A stretch of 64,000 bases of DNA. It comes from Strongylocentrotus purpuratus. Lineage: Eukaryota; Echinodermata; Echinoidea; Camarodonta; Strongylocentrotidae. The translations under genes were made by a program, and so were the position numbers. The notes below the pieces were generated by a model, which was not told the origin of the DNA, made no database searches, and saw only the letters and a list, made by a program, of their open reading frames with translations. The first letter of the stretch is position 1. Each line of letters begins with the position of its first letter. Positions 10,993-20,994 of this stretch are shown one piece after another. The DNA lies in assembly GCF_000002235.5 (NCBI RefSeq), contig NW_022145605.1, positions 37,891,141 to 37,955,140 of the forward strand, read 5' to 3'.

Positions 10993-12070
10993 GGGGGGTG
11001 GGGATACCCACCTGCATCTGCAAGCTATAGTGCTCTGGCATCTGTTTATTGGTACTATCATTAGCGAAGGAATGGGCTGAAATGGGTATTGGTATAGCCT
11101 CTGGAAGGCTGGCTATATAGATATCTCGACAGAAAAATTAAGCCCTAATGGAAGTTGTCGAGGTTCATTTATTTTGACAGAAATTCTCCACCATATCCCT
11201 CACTGCTGTGCCATTTTCACAGATGGTATGCTTTATCAGTCGGGCTCTCATCTCTTTACACAACTCAACTAATAAATTACACGCATTATGTTAATGCAGT
11301 TTAAACGAACATAATATTTGCAGCATTGTAGTTTCCAGTTTTTAGTGGTAAAAAAACATGTTAATAACTTTAAATTAAAATGTGAATGTTTTTAGAAGCA
11401 TTCCAAATGCTGTATAGTAAAGTCCATTAATTTGGCATCTATAACGGAATAATTATGCATTTTTCTATCCTCCAAAGTGAATATTTTTGCTCAGATTTCG
11501 TCCCTATTGTCCCATTCGATCCTGTTGGCGTTGGTATTGGTGACCCCATCACTGTGCGGTATATAATGCCATCTCTTTCGGGAATATTGAAATTGAAGAA
11601 AATAAAACTAATCTTTAAAACATGGGGAATATTTATTCTCCTTCGTTGAATTCAGAAGGATCGGATGAATTTTCACCCAATAATGTTTTAGATTTAGAGT
11701 AATGGTTCAGCGACCCTCATTCTCTCAACAACGACAAAAAAAATGAGCGAAATTAATTTTTCGAGGAACAAATACGATAATTTTCTTTGTGTAAAGTAAA
11801 GCTGGAATGAAATATGCATGTGATGTTTCCAGATCAATAAATACTAGGTTATTTCTATACAATCAATTCTCTAATGCACCATGATATCACAGACAGAATA
11901 AGGATGAATAAAATATGTGTTTCCGACGCACCATCGGTCCTATAATTATGACAATTAAACTAATTGCACGTATGTTAGCGTAGGACGACGCGGTAATATG
12001 ACGAGTGATATGTATGATTAATGGTAATAGTCTGAGCAAACTGATACTGAAAAATCTGGGGTGGGGGGGG
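10250..12070. other. No gene recognised; (GAT)n and (GA)n microsatellites
   Basis: 10619-10835 is a GAT/ATG array with GTT and TGG interruptions, giving a poly-Met frame that is not a gene. 10941-10997 is a (GA)n tract. The remainder is AT-rich and shows nothing recognisable. Confidence 0.6.
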
Positions 12071-12072
12071 GG

Positions 12073-12374
12073 GTGTTTCACAAAGATTCTAAATCGAACT
12101 TAACTCTAAGTTGGGCTTAAACATTATGGAGAGCCATTTGTAGCCTTATAATGAAATACATTCAACAGCAAAATTCAAGTATTTCAGACTTTTCATAAAT
12201 TCCACATCAAGAACATGAAATGTCCCAAGATAATAGCAAACATGAATGATTTGAATTAACATTTTATGCCTTTTAAAATAATTTTTACATAATAGTTTCA
12301 ATGATGCTTACAGCTTTCCATAATTGTTAAGTCCAACTTAGAGATAAGTTCAACTTAGGATCTTTGTGAAACAC
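12073..12374. mobile_element. MITE with about 45-bp terminal inverted repeats (GTGTTTCACAAAGAT...)
   Basis: The left end reads GTGTTTCACAAAGATTCTAA and the right end, reversed, GTGTTTCACAAAGATCCTAA. The arms continue as GAACTTAACTCTAAGTTGGGCTT against GAACTTATCTCTAAGTTGGACTT. About 45 bp pair with few mismatches around an AT-rich, non-coding centre of about 210 bp. This is a miniature inverted-repeat transposable element; near-identical termini are common in marine invertebrate genomes (from memory). A 13-bp direct repeat AGTCTGAGCAAAC stands at 12029-12041 and 12381-12393, unequally distant from the ends, so it is not a simple target duplication. Confidence 0.85.
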
Positions 12375-13680
12375 TCCCCAAGTCTGAGCAAACAAGATAA
12401 AAATCCGGGTCCAGGTCAAACACCTAGTATAAATAAATTCATATTGACGTCAGTTATCTACGGTAGATGGTAACGTATCAAAACATAGGACAGTAGATAG
12501 GTTGAAGGAGTCGGTACGAAATATCATTAAAAGTACTGTTCTCGTAGACGTAAGGGGGGGGGGGCTATGGCTGGCCAGCCCCCGAAGGTTTTTTTTTCTT
12601 CTAACCCCCCCCCCCCCCCCACTCCGATTTTTGCTTATTTTTTTACCCCATATTCGTGTAATTGTTTCCTCGTATTTGGACAGTGAGGTGATCTCTTTTG
12701 TTTTGTTGTCTTATATATTTTCTTTGGGGTGAAAAGTTATCGTCATGTTAAAACTTTTGCCCGTTCACAAAATTTAGAGACTCAACGTTAATTCGGATAA
12801 AAGATTTCAGATGACGTAGTTACTCTCAAGTTATCGTTAAATTATTGTCGAGTTATTCGTACCGATGTAATTATCAGATGCTTGTCTTTTTTTTCAACAC
12901 TGAGCGTTGATGGCTTTTATCTAACTTGCTAATACAGATTTCGCTAATATGTAATTACTGGTAGGAGTATTTATTGGTAAATCGCCATTTTTGCAAGACT
13001 ATTGTTTCTTGTTCCGTACAAATAAAAGACAAATGTAAACATATACGTCTATATCAGGTATTTCTTTTCTGAAGGCGTTTCGTAGTAAACATGCAAAACC
13101 CATTTCAAAAGAACGATATTTTCACAGGATCCCTTTGTTTTCAGATTTTTAGAGACCCTCTGGACACATTTTTGTTTTTTTCTTTCATCTCTCTGTTCCT
13201 TTGATGCGGTAAATATTCATTCACAAAGTAGCTTCAGATAAAAGGAAATGACCTTTCTTTATGATGCCGGAGCCAATTTGACAAATGGTGTCATATTGCT
13301 GTTGACATTAAGCCATTGTTCTTGTCTGAATACATATTTTGCACTTTCCATTTCATTTCAAAATTGTGTGAAAATGAAACCAAAATGAAACGAAAGGACA
13401 ACCAACTCGCAACTCTCTGTTTAAAATGCGGTGACCTCTCTGTGGTTGCTTCTCGCGCTTCTCTTCCTCTCTATCACCCCACCCTATTTCTCTATCCCTC
13501 TATCTTTATATTTTCCTTGTCTCTCGTCATTCTCTCCCCTCTGTCTTTACCTATTGCTCTCTCTTTCTGTCTCTTTTTCAAACTCTCTATCTCTCTCTCT
13601 CTCTCTCATTATTTTGTTGGTATATTGTTTATGATGAAAAACCCTCTGACGTATTCGGCAAAATTCAAGCTCCACGTATT
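12375..13680. other. No gene recognised
   Basis: Contains G- and C-runs near 12555 and 12605 and CT-rich stretches at 13440-13610. AT-rich otherwise. Confidence 0.5.
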
Positions 13681-14286
13681 ATGCTGAAACCAGGTAGATG
13701 TAATTTAGGTGATGGAACAACAGTATGGTTTCTGCTCTTTTTTTTTCTCCCTCTCGTATTCATATTAAAAACGAAAAGAGGAATTGACTGCTATAACGTC
13801 AGCCGAGTAAAAAATATTGGCCCTGAGGACAAAGTGGGGACCCTGGAGATGAGATTGCGTCCCGCAGGAGTCGGGGGGGAGAGAGTGATTGTATGTGCCG
13901 TCGTGCTGTTAGTGGCGCCAATTTCTTGGCCAAGGATAACGCTCGTTGTGCGCGTTCTATTCAATTATTGGAGCGCACCACAAAAATGTTGTGCTTTTAT
14001 CGTGTGTTGTAAGGTTGTAAAGCATTTTGATCGGAGACAATGGGAACAGGTGATTGATTGTGCCGCCATCCTTCAACAATGGCGCCATTTGCATGCTCTC
14101 CCGACAGTTTTTTTTTACACTAACAGATCCCTGGATCAAACACAGCTCATAACTTTAACACTTAATCCTGATATTAATACCTTTTGCGACCGTAATCTTA
14201 GTGCTTTGACGAAATCAAACAAAAACTATACAGCGGAGCAAATGTCACCAAACCAAAATGTCCCATCATCGATTATGCAGATATAG
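13681..14286 (+). other. 201-codon open frame over a unique, moderate-GC segment; probable regulatory DNA rather than a gene
   Basis: The frame is long for this AT-rich region (ATG at 13681, stop at 14286) but the predicted protein shows no domain, no consistent amphipathic pattern and no clear splice context. It begins just downstream of a CT tract. The DNA itself is unusual: within 14047-14094 lie CAGGTG (E-box), TGATTGATTG (PBX-like), ACAATGG (SOX) and ATTTGCAT (POU octamer), the last two 4 bp apart. I favour a cis-regulatory element. A real exon is possible but unsupported. Confidence 0.3.
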
Positions 14287-14658
14287 ACTATGAACGCGAT
14301 GAAAATGAAAAGATATTTGGTAAACGTGGTACTTCAAAATAGAGTCTGCGATGAAAATCTAGGCACTTTCCATGACTGACAAACTTCATGGCGGGGTCAA
14401 TAATCGAAATACTAACCTCAACACAAGTCAGGAAAATAGTACATAAGGCAAAATGAGTTTCTCACTGAATGAAAGAAAATATACGTAGTTCACACCTCTT
14501 ACAATCTCTAAGAGTGGGACTGGGGTCGGCTGACAGGTGCTACTGATAGACATGCCCTCCCCATCTCACAGACCTCTCTCACGGGATAAAGCGTTGTCAT
14601 GGTGATAGGCCAGGAACATCATCCCTCATCCCGGCGTTTCATATACAACCTCAAAGAC

Positions 14659-15100
14659 ATATTTATTTCTGTTACGGAGATGATGATGAATGGAGAATGT
14701 AAATAAACCCCCGGATATGAAATGAAACGACCATCCCATGGCTGATTCATCTTCTCTCCCCTCACCCTCTCTCTCTCTCTCTCTGTGTCTCTCTCTCTCT
14801 CTCTCTCTGTCTCTATCTCTCTGTCTCTCTATCTCTTTCTTTTTTTTTCTCTCTCTCTATTTTCCTCTTTCTATATGTCACTCTATCGGTGTCCCCCTCC
14901 CCCTCTATCGGTCTCTGTCTCTCTTTTTCTTTGTATCTTTCTGTCACTCTGTAAATCTTTTTCGTCTTCCCTTTCTCTGTGTATATTTATTTCCGTTACG
15001 GAGATGATGATGAATGTAAAATGTAAATAAATCCCCGGATATGGGACGACCGTTCCATGGCTGGTTCATCTTCTCTTTCTCTATCTCTCTCTCTCTCTCT

Positions 15101-15145
<45 letters not shown>

Positions 15146-15175
15146 TTTCTCTCTCTCTCTCTCTCTCTCTCTTCT
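14659..15175. repeat. Tandem duplication of an about 324-bp unit made of a unique block plus (CT)n tracts
   Basis: The unique block ATATTTATTTCYGTTACGGAGATGATGATGAATG...AAATAAAYCCCCGGATATG...CCATGGCTGRTTCATCTTCTCT occurs at about 14659-14760 and again at about 14983-15075. Each copy runs into CT repeats. The interior phrase CTGTCACTCTGT..TTTTCGTCTTCCCTTTC (14940-14977) also occurs, slightly changed, at about 22555-22590, so the unit has a dispersed relative there. Confidence 0.85.
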
Positions 15176-15766
15176 TCCTCACACGCTCCCTGTCTTTCCT
15201 TTTCTCTGTTTGTTTGTTGGCTAAGTAATAGTTTATAGGCAAGTGACCGTCTTTACGCTTAGGACATTATAAGTTGTCATAATACAGTTTATAGAAGATG
15301 GGCCTATATAGAGACAAAAAAAGTACTAGAAACAAAATTATTTTTATTCCATAATTTATTCATTGCCAAATATATCATCACATGTATTTTCCTTTACGAT
15401 CTGTTTTGTTAGACTTTGAACATCATCTAACCGGTATTTGAATAAATAATAATCTGTTTGCTCCGAAACGTATCACTGTGTTGTGCTTTGTCTGATTACC
15501 AGTATGCTTGACGTCATCTGATATTAACACTTTCAGTGTTTTGCACATTTTGGTTTTCCTATTCCTAATAGTTTTTGGTGGTTTAATTTTTTTTCCATCA
15601 ATGACTTCATACATTCATTTTTTTTACAGGATATTTTTCATTTTACTAGTTGTTTGGCAATTCTATTCTCTGTCGTTAGTTTTTTTTTTTTTTTTTTTTT
15701 TAAATGTTAATAAACATAAAAATATTGGTTATCCATTACGATTATTGCTGGTAAGAGTGATTTCAT
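15176..15766. other. 3' flank of the minus-strand membrane-protein gene
   Basis: AT-rich, with a T23 run at 15680-15702. On the minus strand this is downstream of both possible stop codons. No clear AATAAA was singled out as the gene's polyA site. Confidence 0.4.
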
Positions 15767-16153
15767 TTAGTTATTGGGAAACCCCCGACATAGCTCAAAC
15801 AATTGTTTCATGAGCCAAATGATCATTATTACGAGAGATGCTAGGGCCCAAGATATTACAGACGATTCTAAGGTTTGCTGACATAGGCTGGTCTTCACCA
15901 CATAGATGTGAAGAGCAATCACAGATCCTAGCATTGCAAACATCACAAGTAGCAAGGGTGCATAGCTTCTAGTAATCTTGATCCTTGGTGGTGACAGTTC
16001 TGCCACTTCAATGTTCTCCTCAATATCAATGCCGACTGTACTTACATTGTTATTATTGTTGTTGTTATTATTATTGTTATTGTCTTTATTGTTGTCATTG
16101 ACCCAGTCTAGATACACACTAGATTGAAATGGAGGGTCATCTATCCAGGAGTT
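15767..16153 (-). CDS. In-frame continuation beyond a TAA: Asn-rich linker and second two-helix membrane module
   Basis: Directly after the TAA at 16156-16154 the same frame stays open for 128 codons to a stop at 15769-15767. It encodes NSWIDDPPFQSS..., an Asp/Asn linker with a run of about a dozen Asn written in mixed AAC and AAT codons, an acidic segment, then LSPPRIKITR and two predicted membrane helices (YAPLLLVMF..IALHIYVV and VISWALASLVIMIIWLM), ending LCRGFPNN. The module resembles the one near the start of the upstream exon (LTPRPIK then two helices with a short loop). It could be the C-terminus of one protein interrupted by a nonsense change or read through, a separate decayed copy, or a spliced part whose donor I did not find. 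TAT-TAA-AAC is not a classic readthrough context. Confidence 0.5.
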   Translation of the reverse strand, partial: NSWIDDPPFQSSVYLDWVNDNNKDNNNNNNNNNNNNVSTVGIDIEENIEVAELSPPRIKITRSYAPLLLVMFAMLGSVIALHIYVVKTSLCQQTLESSVISWALASLVIMIIWLMKQLFELCRGFPNN

Positions 16154-17775
16154 TTAATACCAAGGAGTTGAGCATTCTTTATAGATGTATTTTTCGGTAC
16201 GGTAGATACCCCCTGGAAGTTCCTCTGGCAGAGATTCTATGGTGAAGGTTGAACTCACTAATGTGCTCGACTCTGAGGATCTGGGAAGACTGAGGTCAGG
16301 AGAACCCTCGGAGATCTCCTCTGTGACCATCATGGGTTGGCTGGTCATCGGCAAGATGTCCTCTGTAACCTCGAGTCGGTTGGACAGGGTCGAGCTTTCT
16401 TCTGTGATATTTCTGGATTCGTTTGTCAATGAACAGCTTTCTACCTCTTCACAAGAAACCGAAAAGAAAACAGGACGAGCCTGCACAGATATGGAGGAAG
16501 TCGATGTCGGAAGAGAATGGAAACTTGGACTGGGATTTGCGCTCCTTTCGGTCATACTATCCAAGCTTGGCAAGGATTGGGATTGGTTTGCCAGTGGCGT
16601 GCTTCCTCCTGTGAACTTTTCAGGTTCGTTGGTCAGTTGTGTGTTTTTGGTTTGGTTAGTCAGTATTGCGTTTTTTTCTGTGACCACCGGGTGTTTGTTG
16701 GTCAGTAGAAAGTTCTTTTTCTTTTCACCAGAGACTAAAAAGAAAGCAAGAGGTGACTCCAAATACATTGGAGAAGCCGCCGTGAGAAGTAAATGAAGAC
16801 TGGGACTTGGATTGGCGCTCTTTAGAGTCACACCATCCAAGCATGGCAAGGATTTAGATTTAAAAGGACTTGCCAAATTGACCTTGTTGTCATTTACTTC
16901 ATTTGCCCATGACAGCTTCTCAGTTGCATCAGAGTCACCTGACGCTTGAAGCTCTGCTTCTGCAGCTATCAAACGTCCAGGTCCTGTGAGCTGGATGCAA
17001 GGTGATGGAATAACCCATCTCTTGGTGTCACTTAGATCATGGCCGAGGGTATGACCACTAAGGCGACGATTTTGTCCTCGTCGTTGACGTCTGTTGTGAC
17101 CACGGAAGGGCGTCGCCAAGATCTTGATGAACACAAACGCGAGTACGCCACAAGTGACTGCCACTATGACATTTGCGGTGGTAATGAGAATGTCCAATAC
17201 GTTCATTACCACTGCAGTAGCGAACTCTGAGTGAGCCAGGTTGATGTAATGGGTAAAACCGAAACTCAGAAGTCCTGCCAGACATAGCGAAAGCCAAATG
17301 AGACATCCGCGTTCGATAAGATCTTGTGCGGAAGTTTTGATGGGACGAGGGGTAAGGGGATATACAACTTTGGCATCACCTGAAAGTGTGATTGCAATAG
17401 TACTAGATTTGGTGACCATCTGGTAATCAAGATTGCGGGTCTTGATTGTCAAAGGTATCAGGTATCTAAAAAGAATAAAACAAATATTTTCACTGAGGTT
17501 ATGAAAGACCATTAAACAATAATATTCGTTTATGCCGTACATACATGTTAATAGATTGTATAAATGATAATATTGAACATTTATTTTTGATTTAATAAGA
17601 GACCTACCGATTTTTCCGGGAACGAAATAATTGTTACCGACTTCATTTCGGGCTATTTTCCACATGGTATGTATCAAGACACGTGATCCGTATCTCAACC
17701 AATGAGAGGCGACTTTGTCTGGTTGGGAGGGGTAGGTCAAGAGCAGTTGTTCCGGATCGGGGGTTGAACTCAACC
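16154..17775 (-). CDS. Large exon of a multi-pass membrane protein with Ser/Thr-rich duplicated tail
   Basis: The frame is open throughout. Acceptor TGATATTTACAG precedes 17775 and the phase matches the exon at 18288-18173. A second acceptor, TTGATTACCAG, stands directly before an ATG at 17419-17417 (protein MVTKSSTIAITL...). Counting from that Met, helices lie at about 39-59 and 69-101, followed by a basic cluster (RGHNRRQRRGQNRR, 106-119) that suggests the tail is cytoplasmic. The tail is Ser/Thr/Asn/Pro-rich and contains an imperfect duplication: SKSLPCLDGVTLKSANPSPS (187-206) and SQSLPSLDSMTERSANPSPS (280-299), each followed by related 50-residue stretches. The frame ends ...ECSTPWY-TAA. 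I do not recognise the family. The part between 17606 and 17466 is AT-rich, intron-like, with GT/AG-like borders, but removing it breaks the frame. Confidence 0.7.
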
Positions 17776-17879
17776 CTGTAAATATCAGACGGAGAGGGGA
17801 GGGGTAGTTAAAATTCAATGTATTTTGATTATATACCCAACAACTGAACCTGTATTTCAAAACCGCCATCATGCCATCA

Positions 17880-18070
17880 TAAAAATCTAATTTATTAATT
17901 TGATTCTTACTTATTTGTAAATATCTATTTATTTACCTATTCATCTATTCATTCATTTGTGTATTTTTAATTTTCATTATTTTTACTTTTATAATCATTA
18001 TTACTTTTATAATCATTATTATTATCATAATCGTTATTATTATTATAATTTTACAATATTACAAATTATC
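17880..18070. repeat. Low-complexity ATTT/TTATTA tract in an intron
   Basis: A tract of TTATTTAT, ATTCATTC and ATTATTATT repeats within the intron between the exon starting at 17775 and the exon at 18173. Confidence 0.7.
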
Positions 18071-18172
18071 ATAACTATGACAATAATGTTTTAGTGTGGA
18101 AGGTTGCACTGAGTATAGCTGGAAGTATTATCTGAAATAATGTATGAAGGAATACTTTGGAGATGTTCTTAC

Positions 18173-18288
18173 CAGTTACATGATTTGCCGTTTGTATCAG
18201 TAACGCTGATGATGAAGATTGATTCCTGAGCCGACGTCTGTTACGTAAGAAAGCTGGTAAGCTCATCTTAAGAAACATCGTACAAACC
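18173..18288 (-). CDS. Internal exon of the same gene, Arg-rich
   Basis: Acceptor CTTCAGTTCCTAG ends at 289 and donor CTG|GTAAG leaves GT at 18172-18171. With a two-base carry it reads VCTMFLKMSLPAFLRNRRRL..., rich in Arg and Ser, and exits with one base. That matches the one-base entry at 17775, and the two-base entry matches the exit of the exon at 21705-21579. Both phases fitting is the main evidence. It encodes no helix. A separate start at the internal ATG (18278) is possible. Confidence 0.5.
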
Positions 18289-18484
18289 CTAGGAACTGAA
18301 GAAACATTCTGTGATAAAAGTACTTCAATGTTTTAGGATAGATCAGTATGAAACCTAGGCTTGTAATGTATGTACCTCAGATCATGAAAGTGTATTAGGC
18401 ATTATTGCATGGTCTCGTTTCTTCACACATCGGAGTCGATAAGTTTTAAATAAGATATTTTCATGACTTAATTTTGAGGGTTTC

Positions 18485-18640
18485 TGATTCAGAAAATATA
18501 CTGTACTAGCCTGAACGGCCCCGTTGCATGAAACTTACCAATGATGGTAACTTTTCCATCAATGGCAACTACCATGGTAACATGGCTCAACAGCCAATCA
18601 AAAACAAGGTTTTCATTGTAGTTAAGTTTCGAAGGAAACA
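18485..18640. repeat. Dispersed MITE-like repeat with ACCATGGTAAC blocks
   Basis: CCCCGTTGCATGAAACTTACCAATGATGGTAAC and TTTTCCATCAATGGCAACTACCATGGTAAC are internally self-complementary. From memory, such GTTGCA...ACCATGGTAAC hairpin repeats are abundant in sea urchin genomes. The right end is degraded. Confidence 0.45.
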
Positions 18641-18861
18641 AATGTAAATATAGATATTCTCTGGGACAAAATGATTTCAAAGTGCCTTACTTAAAAGTGC
18701 AATTTCGATTGCTTTATGTTATTACACATGTTTTGCAAAAATCTGAGAATATTATGTTGAATACTTTTTGGAGATCGTAAACAGTTGGAAATGACAATGG
18801 GATGTATCAAAATACAGGCTTTAATTACATGACTACATGGTTTAGTTTAGGTTTGACAAAC

Positions 18862-19005
18862 CTTCGATGTCATCGATGTCAGAGCTGCGAAAACAAATGC
18901 GAGAACGAGGAGGACGACGAGTGGTGCATCAACGAAGATAAGTACTTGTTCAATGGTCACTCGACCTCCACACTCTATGATGTCAGCTACACTGGTCGTA
19001 GTCAT
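18862..19005 (-). CDS. Candidate alternative first coding exon with one membrane helix
   Basis: ATG at 19005-19003 in acceptable context (GTCAAGATGA) opens exactly 48 codons to a donor AAG|GTTTGTC with GT at 18861. The peptide runs MTTTSVADIIECGGRVTIEQ and then a hydrophobic helix (LVVLLVLAFVFAAL, about 29-42), ending TSMTSK. Phase 0 at the donor fits the phase-0 acceptor in front of the ATG at 17419, so an alternative transcript could add this helix to the MVTKSS protein. It does not fit the 18288 acceptor. The helix and its VLAFVF motif resemble helix 2 of the large exon, hinting at a duplicated module. Confidence 0.4.
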
Positions 19006-19130
19006 CTTGACTTCATTCCAGAAAATAAGAAAACATTGGTTTAATTTGATATCTTACATAGGTCTAATAGTAGATAAACTAACTGTTACAAATCACTGCG
19101 ATTTACCTTATTTTGTTTTTACTATCTGTC

Positions 19131-19174
19131 TCTCTCTCTCTCTACCACCCACCACCCCCTCTATCTCCCCCCCC

Positions 19175-19224
<50 letters not shown>
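19131..19224. repeat. (CT)n microsatellite
   Basis: CT tracts interrupted by CCACCCACCACCCCC and a C-run. Confidence 0.9.
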
Positions 19225-19292
19225 TGCATTACATCACTTCATGAGGATCTGCGACAAATACCGGTAGATAACTTCACACAGTACAGGCGCGT

Positions 19293-19556
19293 ATGACGGG
19301 CGGATCGTGCCATAAAGATGACAACTATACAACTATACATCCATCGAATGGATGTAAGGTTTTAACCAATCAGAACGCAGGAAACTGTACAACTATACAA
19401 CTATACAACTATACGACTATGCAACCATACAGCTATAGAACGCATGTACGGTTGTTACGTTTGCGGGCCGAAATGCCATAATTGCGAACAACCATACATC
19501 CATTCAGCTCTATGCCTGTACGGATTTAACCAATCACAATGCAGGAAATTATATAG
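19293..19556 (+). repeat. Left inverted-repeat arm of the fold-back element
   Basis: Nearly identical in reverse to 20994-20732. Identical predicted peptides on opposite strands in the outer 190 bp show how little the arms have diverged, so the element is young or the arms are kept alike by conversion. Confidence 0.9.
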
Positions 19557-19859
19557 ACTAGCCATGCATCGCTATAATTATGCAATAAGGCAAAGAATTT
19601 GTTGTTTAACCGAAAGATATTCTAAATAAATATACAAATATTAGTCCCCAACTGGGAATTGCACCAGTTCATGCATTTCAGTCCCATTCATATAAATTCA
19701 TGAAGGTCCAACTGCAAATGTCTACCAAAGTTTAATGTTCGGTTAGGAAAGGTACAAATTAATTAATTTAATTTATTCGTGCAGTTGATAACAATGTAGT
19801 CCTCCACGTCATTAGGAATAATCATGTTGTAGTCTATATATACATTTGCCGATGGTTCT

Positions 19860-20310
19860 GTCGCTTAGAGAGAGATCTAGACTCTATATACCCTAGACTA
19901 GATCTAAATAGACCTAGGTCTATAGATCTACAGTAGCCGATTTAGGAAATTAGATTTAGATCTAGACCTAGTCTAGTATTAGTAGATCTAAATAGGAGTA
20001 AATGTAGGCCTTTAGTCTACTAATATTTCTGTAATAGACCTAGATCTAGTCTACTAGAGTAGATCTAGGTCTAGTCTATAGTAATAATAGTCTAGATCTA
20101 CTATTTTACCAGTAGGTCTAGGTCTATTTATAGTAATAGTCCACTAAATTGAATAGAATAGTACTAGGCTAGACCTAGTAGTAGCAGTACTAATCAAGCA
20201 ATAGATCTAGGCCTAGTACTAGTACTAGACCTAGCTATCACCTAGTCTAGATCTAGTTCTGGTCGACTACTAGTAAATCTACCACTAGATCCAATATTAT
20301 TTTAGTACTA
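19860..20310. repeat. CTAG/AGATCT-rich palindromic low-complexity tract
   Basis: About 450 bp built almost entirely from TAGATCTA, CTAGGTCTA, TAGACCTAG and TAGTCTAG words. Similar words recur at about 21368-21475, outside the right arm, so the tract is not confined to the element. Confidence 0.8.
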
Positions 20311-20415
20311 GTAGGCCTATAAGATCAATTTTTATTTTTATTTATTCCATCATTGCTTTGCTATGTTCAGCATTCAATGGCTTTTTTTTAGAGGCATAAG
20401 TGTCGGCTTAATTCA

Positions 20416-20790
20416 GACATTCTCGCCGCCATGGCTGTATAATTTCCTGCATTATGATTGGTTTAAACCGTACAGGCATAAAACTATACAGACATTTCCG
20501 CCGCCATGGCTGTATAGTTTCCTGCATTGTGATTGGATAAAACCGTACAGCCATAAAACTATACAGACATTCTCGCCGCCATGGCTGTATAGTTTCCTGT
20601 ATTGTGATTGGTTAAAACCGTACAGCCATAAAACTATACAGACATTCTCGCCGCCATGGCTGTATAGTTTCCTGCATTATGATTGGTTAAAACCATACAG
20701 GCATATTATACAGACATTCTCGCCGCCATGGCTGTATAGTTTCCTGCATTGTGATTGGTTAAAACCGTACAACCATAAAGCTGAATGGAT
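20416..20790 (+). repeat. 75-bp tandem array (5 units), each carrying a CCAAT box
   Basis: GACATTYTCGCCGCCATGG starts units at 20416, 20491, 20566, 20641 and 20713 (periods 75, 75, 75, 72). Each unit contains TTTCCTGCATTGTGATTGG, i.e. CCAATCA on the minus strand, an NF-Y type site, usually in AACCAATCAC. Because 75 is a multiple of three, the array makes a false 156-codon ORF with a 25-residue repeat. The same phrase is found inside both arms, so arms and array share an origin. Confidence 0.9.
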
Positions 20791-20994
20791 GTATGGTTGT
20801 TTGCAATTATGGCATTTCGGCCCGCAAACGTAACAACCTTACATACGTTCTATAGCTGTATGGTTGCATAGTCGTATAGTTGTATAGTTGTATAGTTGTA
20901 CAGTTTCCTGCGTTCTGATTGGTTAAAACCCTACATCCATTCGATGGATGTATAGTTGTATAGTTGTCATCTTTATGGCGCGATCCGCCCGTCA
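20732..20994 (-). repeat. Right inverted-repeat arm of the fold-back element
   Basis: Counterpart of the left arm. The inner end merges into the last unit of the 75-bp array. Confidence 0.9.

Larger units (their letters stand above)
19293..20994. mobile_element. Fold-back element with about 264-bp terminal inverted repeats
   Basis: The left arm (19293-19556) begins ATGACGGGCGGATCGTGCC. The right arm (20994-20732, reversed) begins ATGACGGGCGGATCGCGCC, and the two stay closely matched over about 260 bp, including an ACAACTATACAACTATACA array, a CATCCATCGAATGGATG palindrome and AACCAATCAGAACGCAGG. Between them lie a CTAG-rich palindromic tract and a 75-bp tandem array. There is no transposase. 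The arrangement of long, internally repetitive inverted repeats is that of fold-back transposons, known in sea urchins as TU elements. Sequence identity to TU was not tested. A target-site duplication was not resolved. It sits in the intron between the exons at 21579 and 18288. Confidence 0.85.

Noticed and set aside
16239..16796. 185-codon plus-strand ORF
   Set aside because: Antisense shadow of the membrane-protein exon, which has better codon content, splice signals and membrane helices on the minus strand.
17466..17607. 142-bp intron within the large exon
   Set aside because: GT/AG-like borders exist, but removing it shifts the frame (one base carried out, two needed), whereas the unspliced frame is open. 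Left as an open question rather than annotated.
20363..20833. 156-codon plus-strand ORF with a 25-residue repeat
   Set aside because: It is the translation of the 75-bp tandem array of the fold-back element. 75 is divisible by three, so any stop-free frame stays open.
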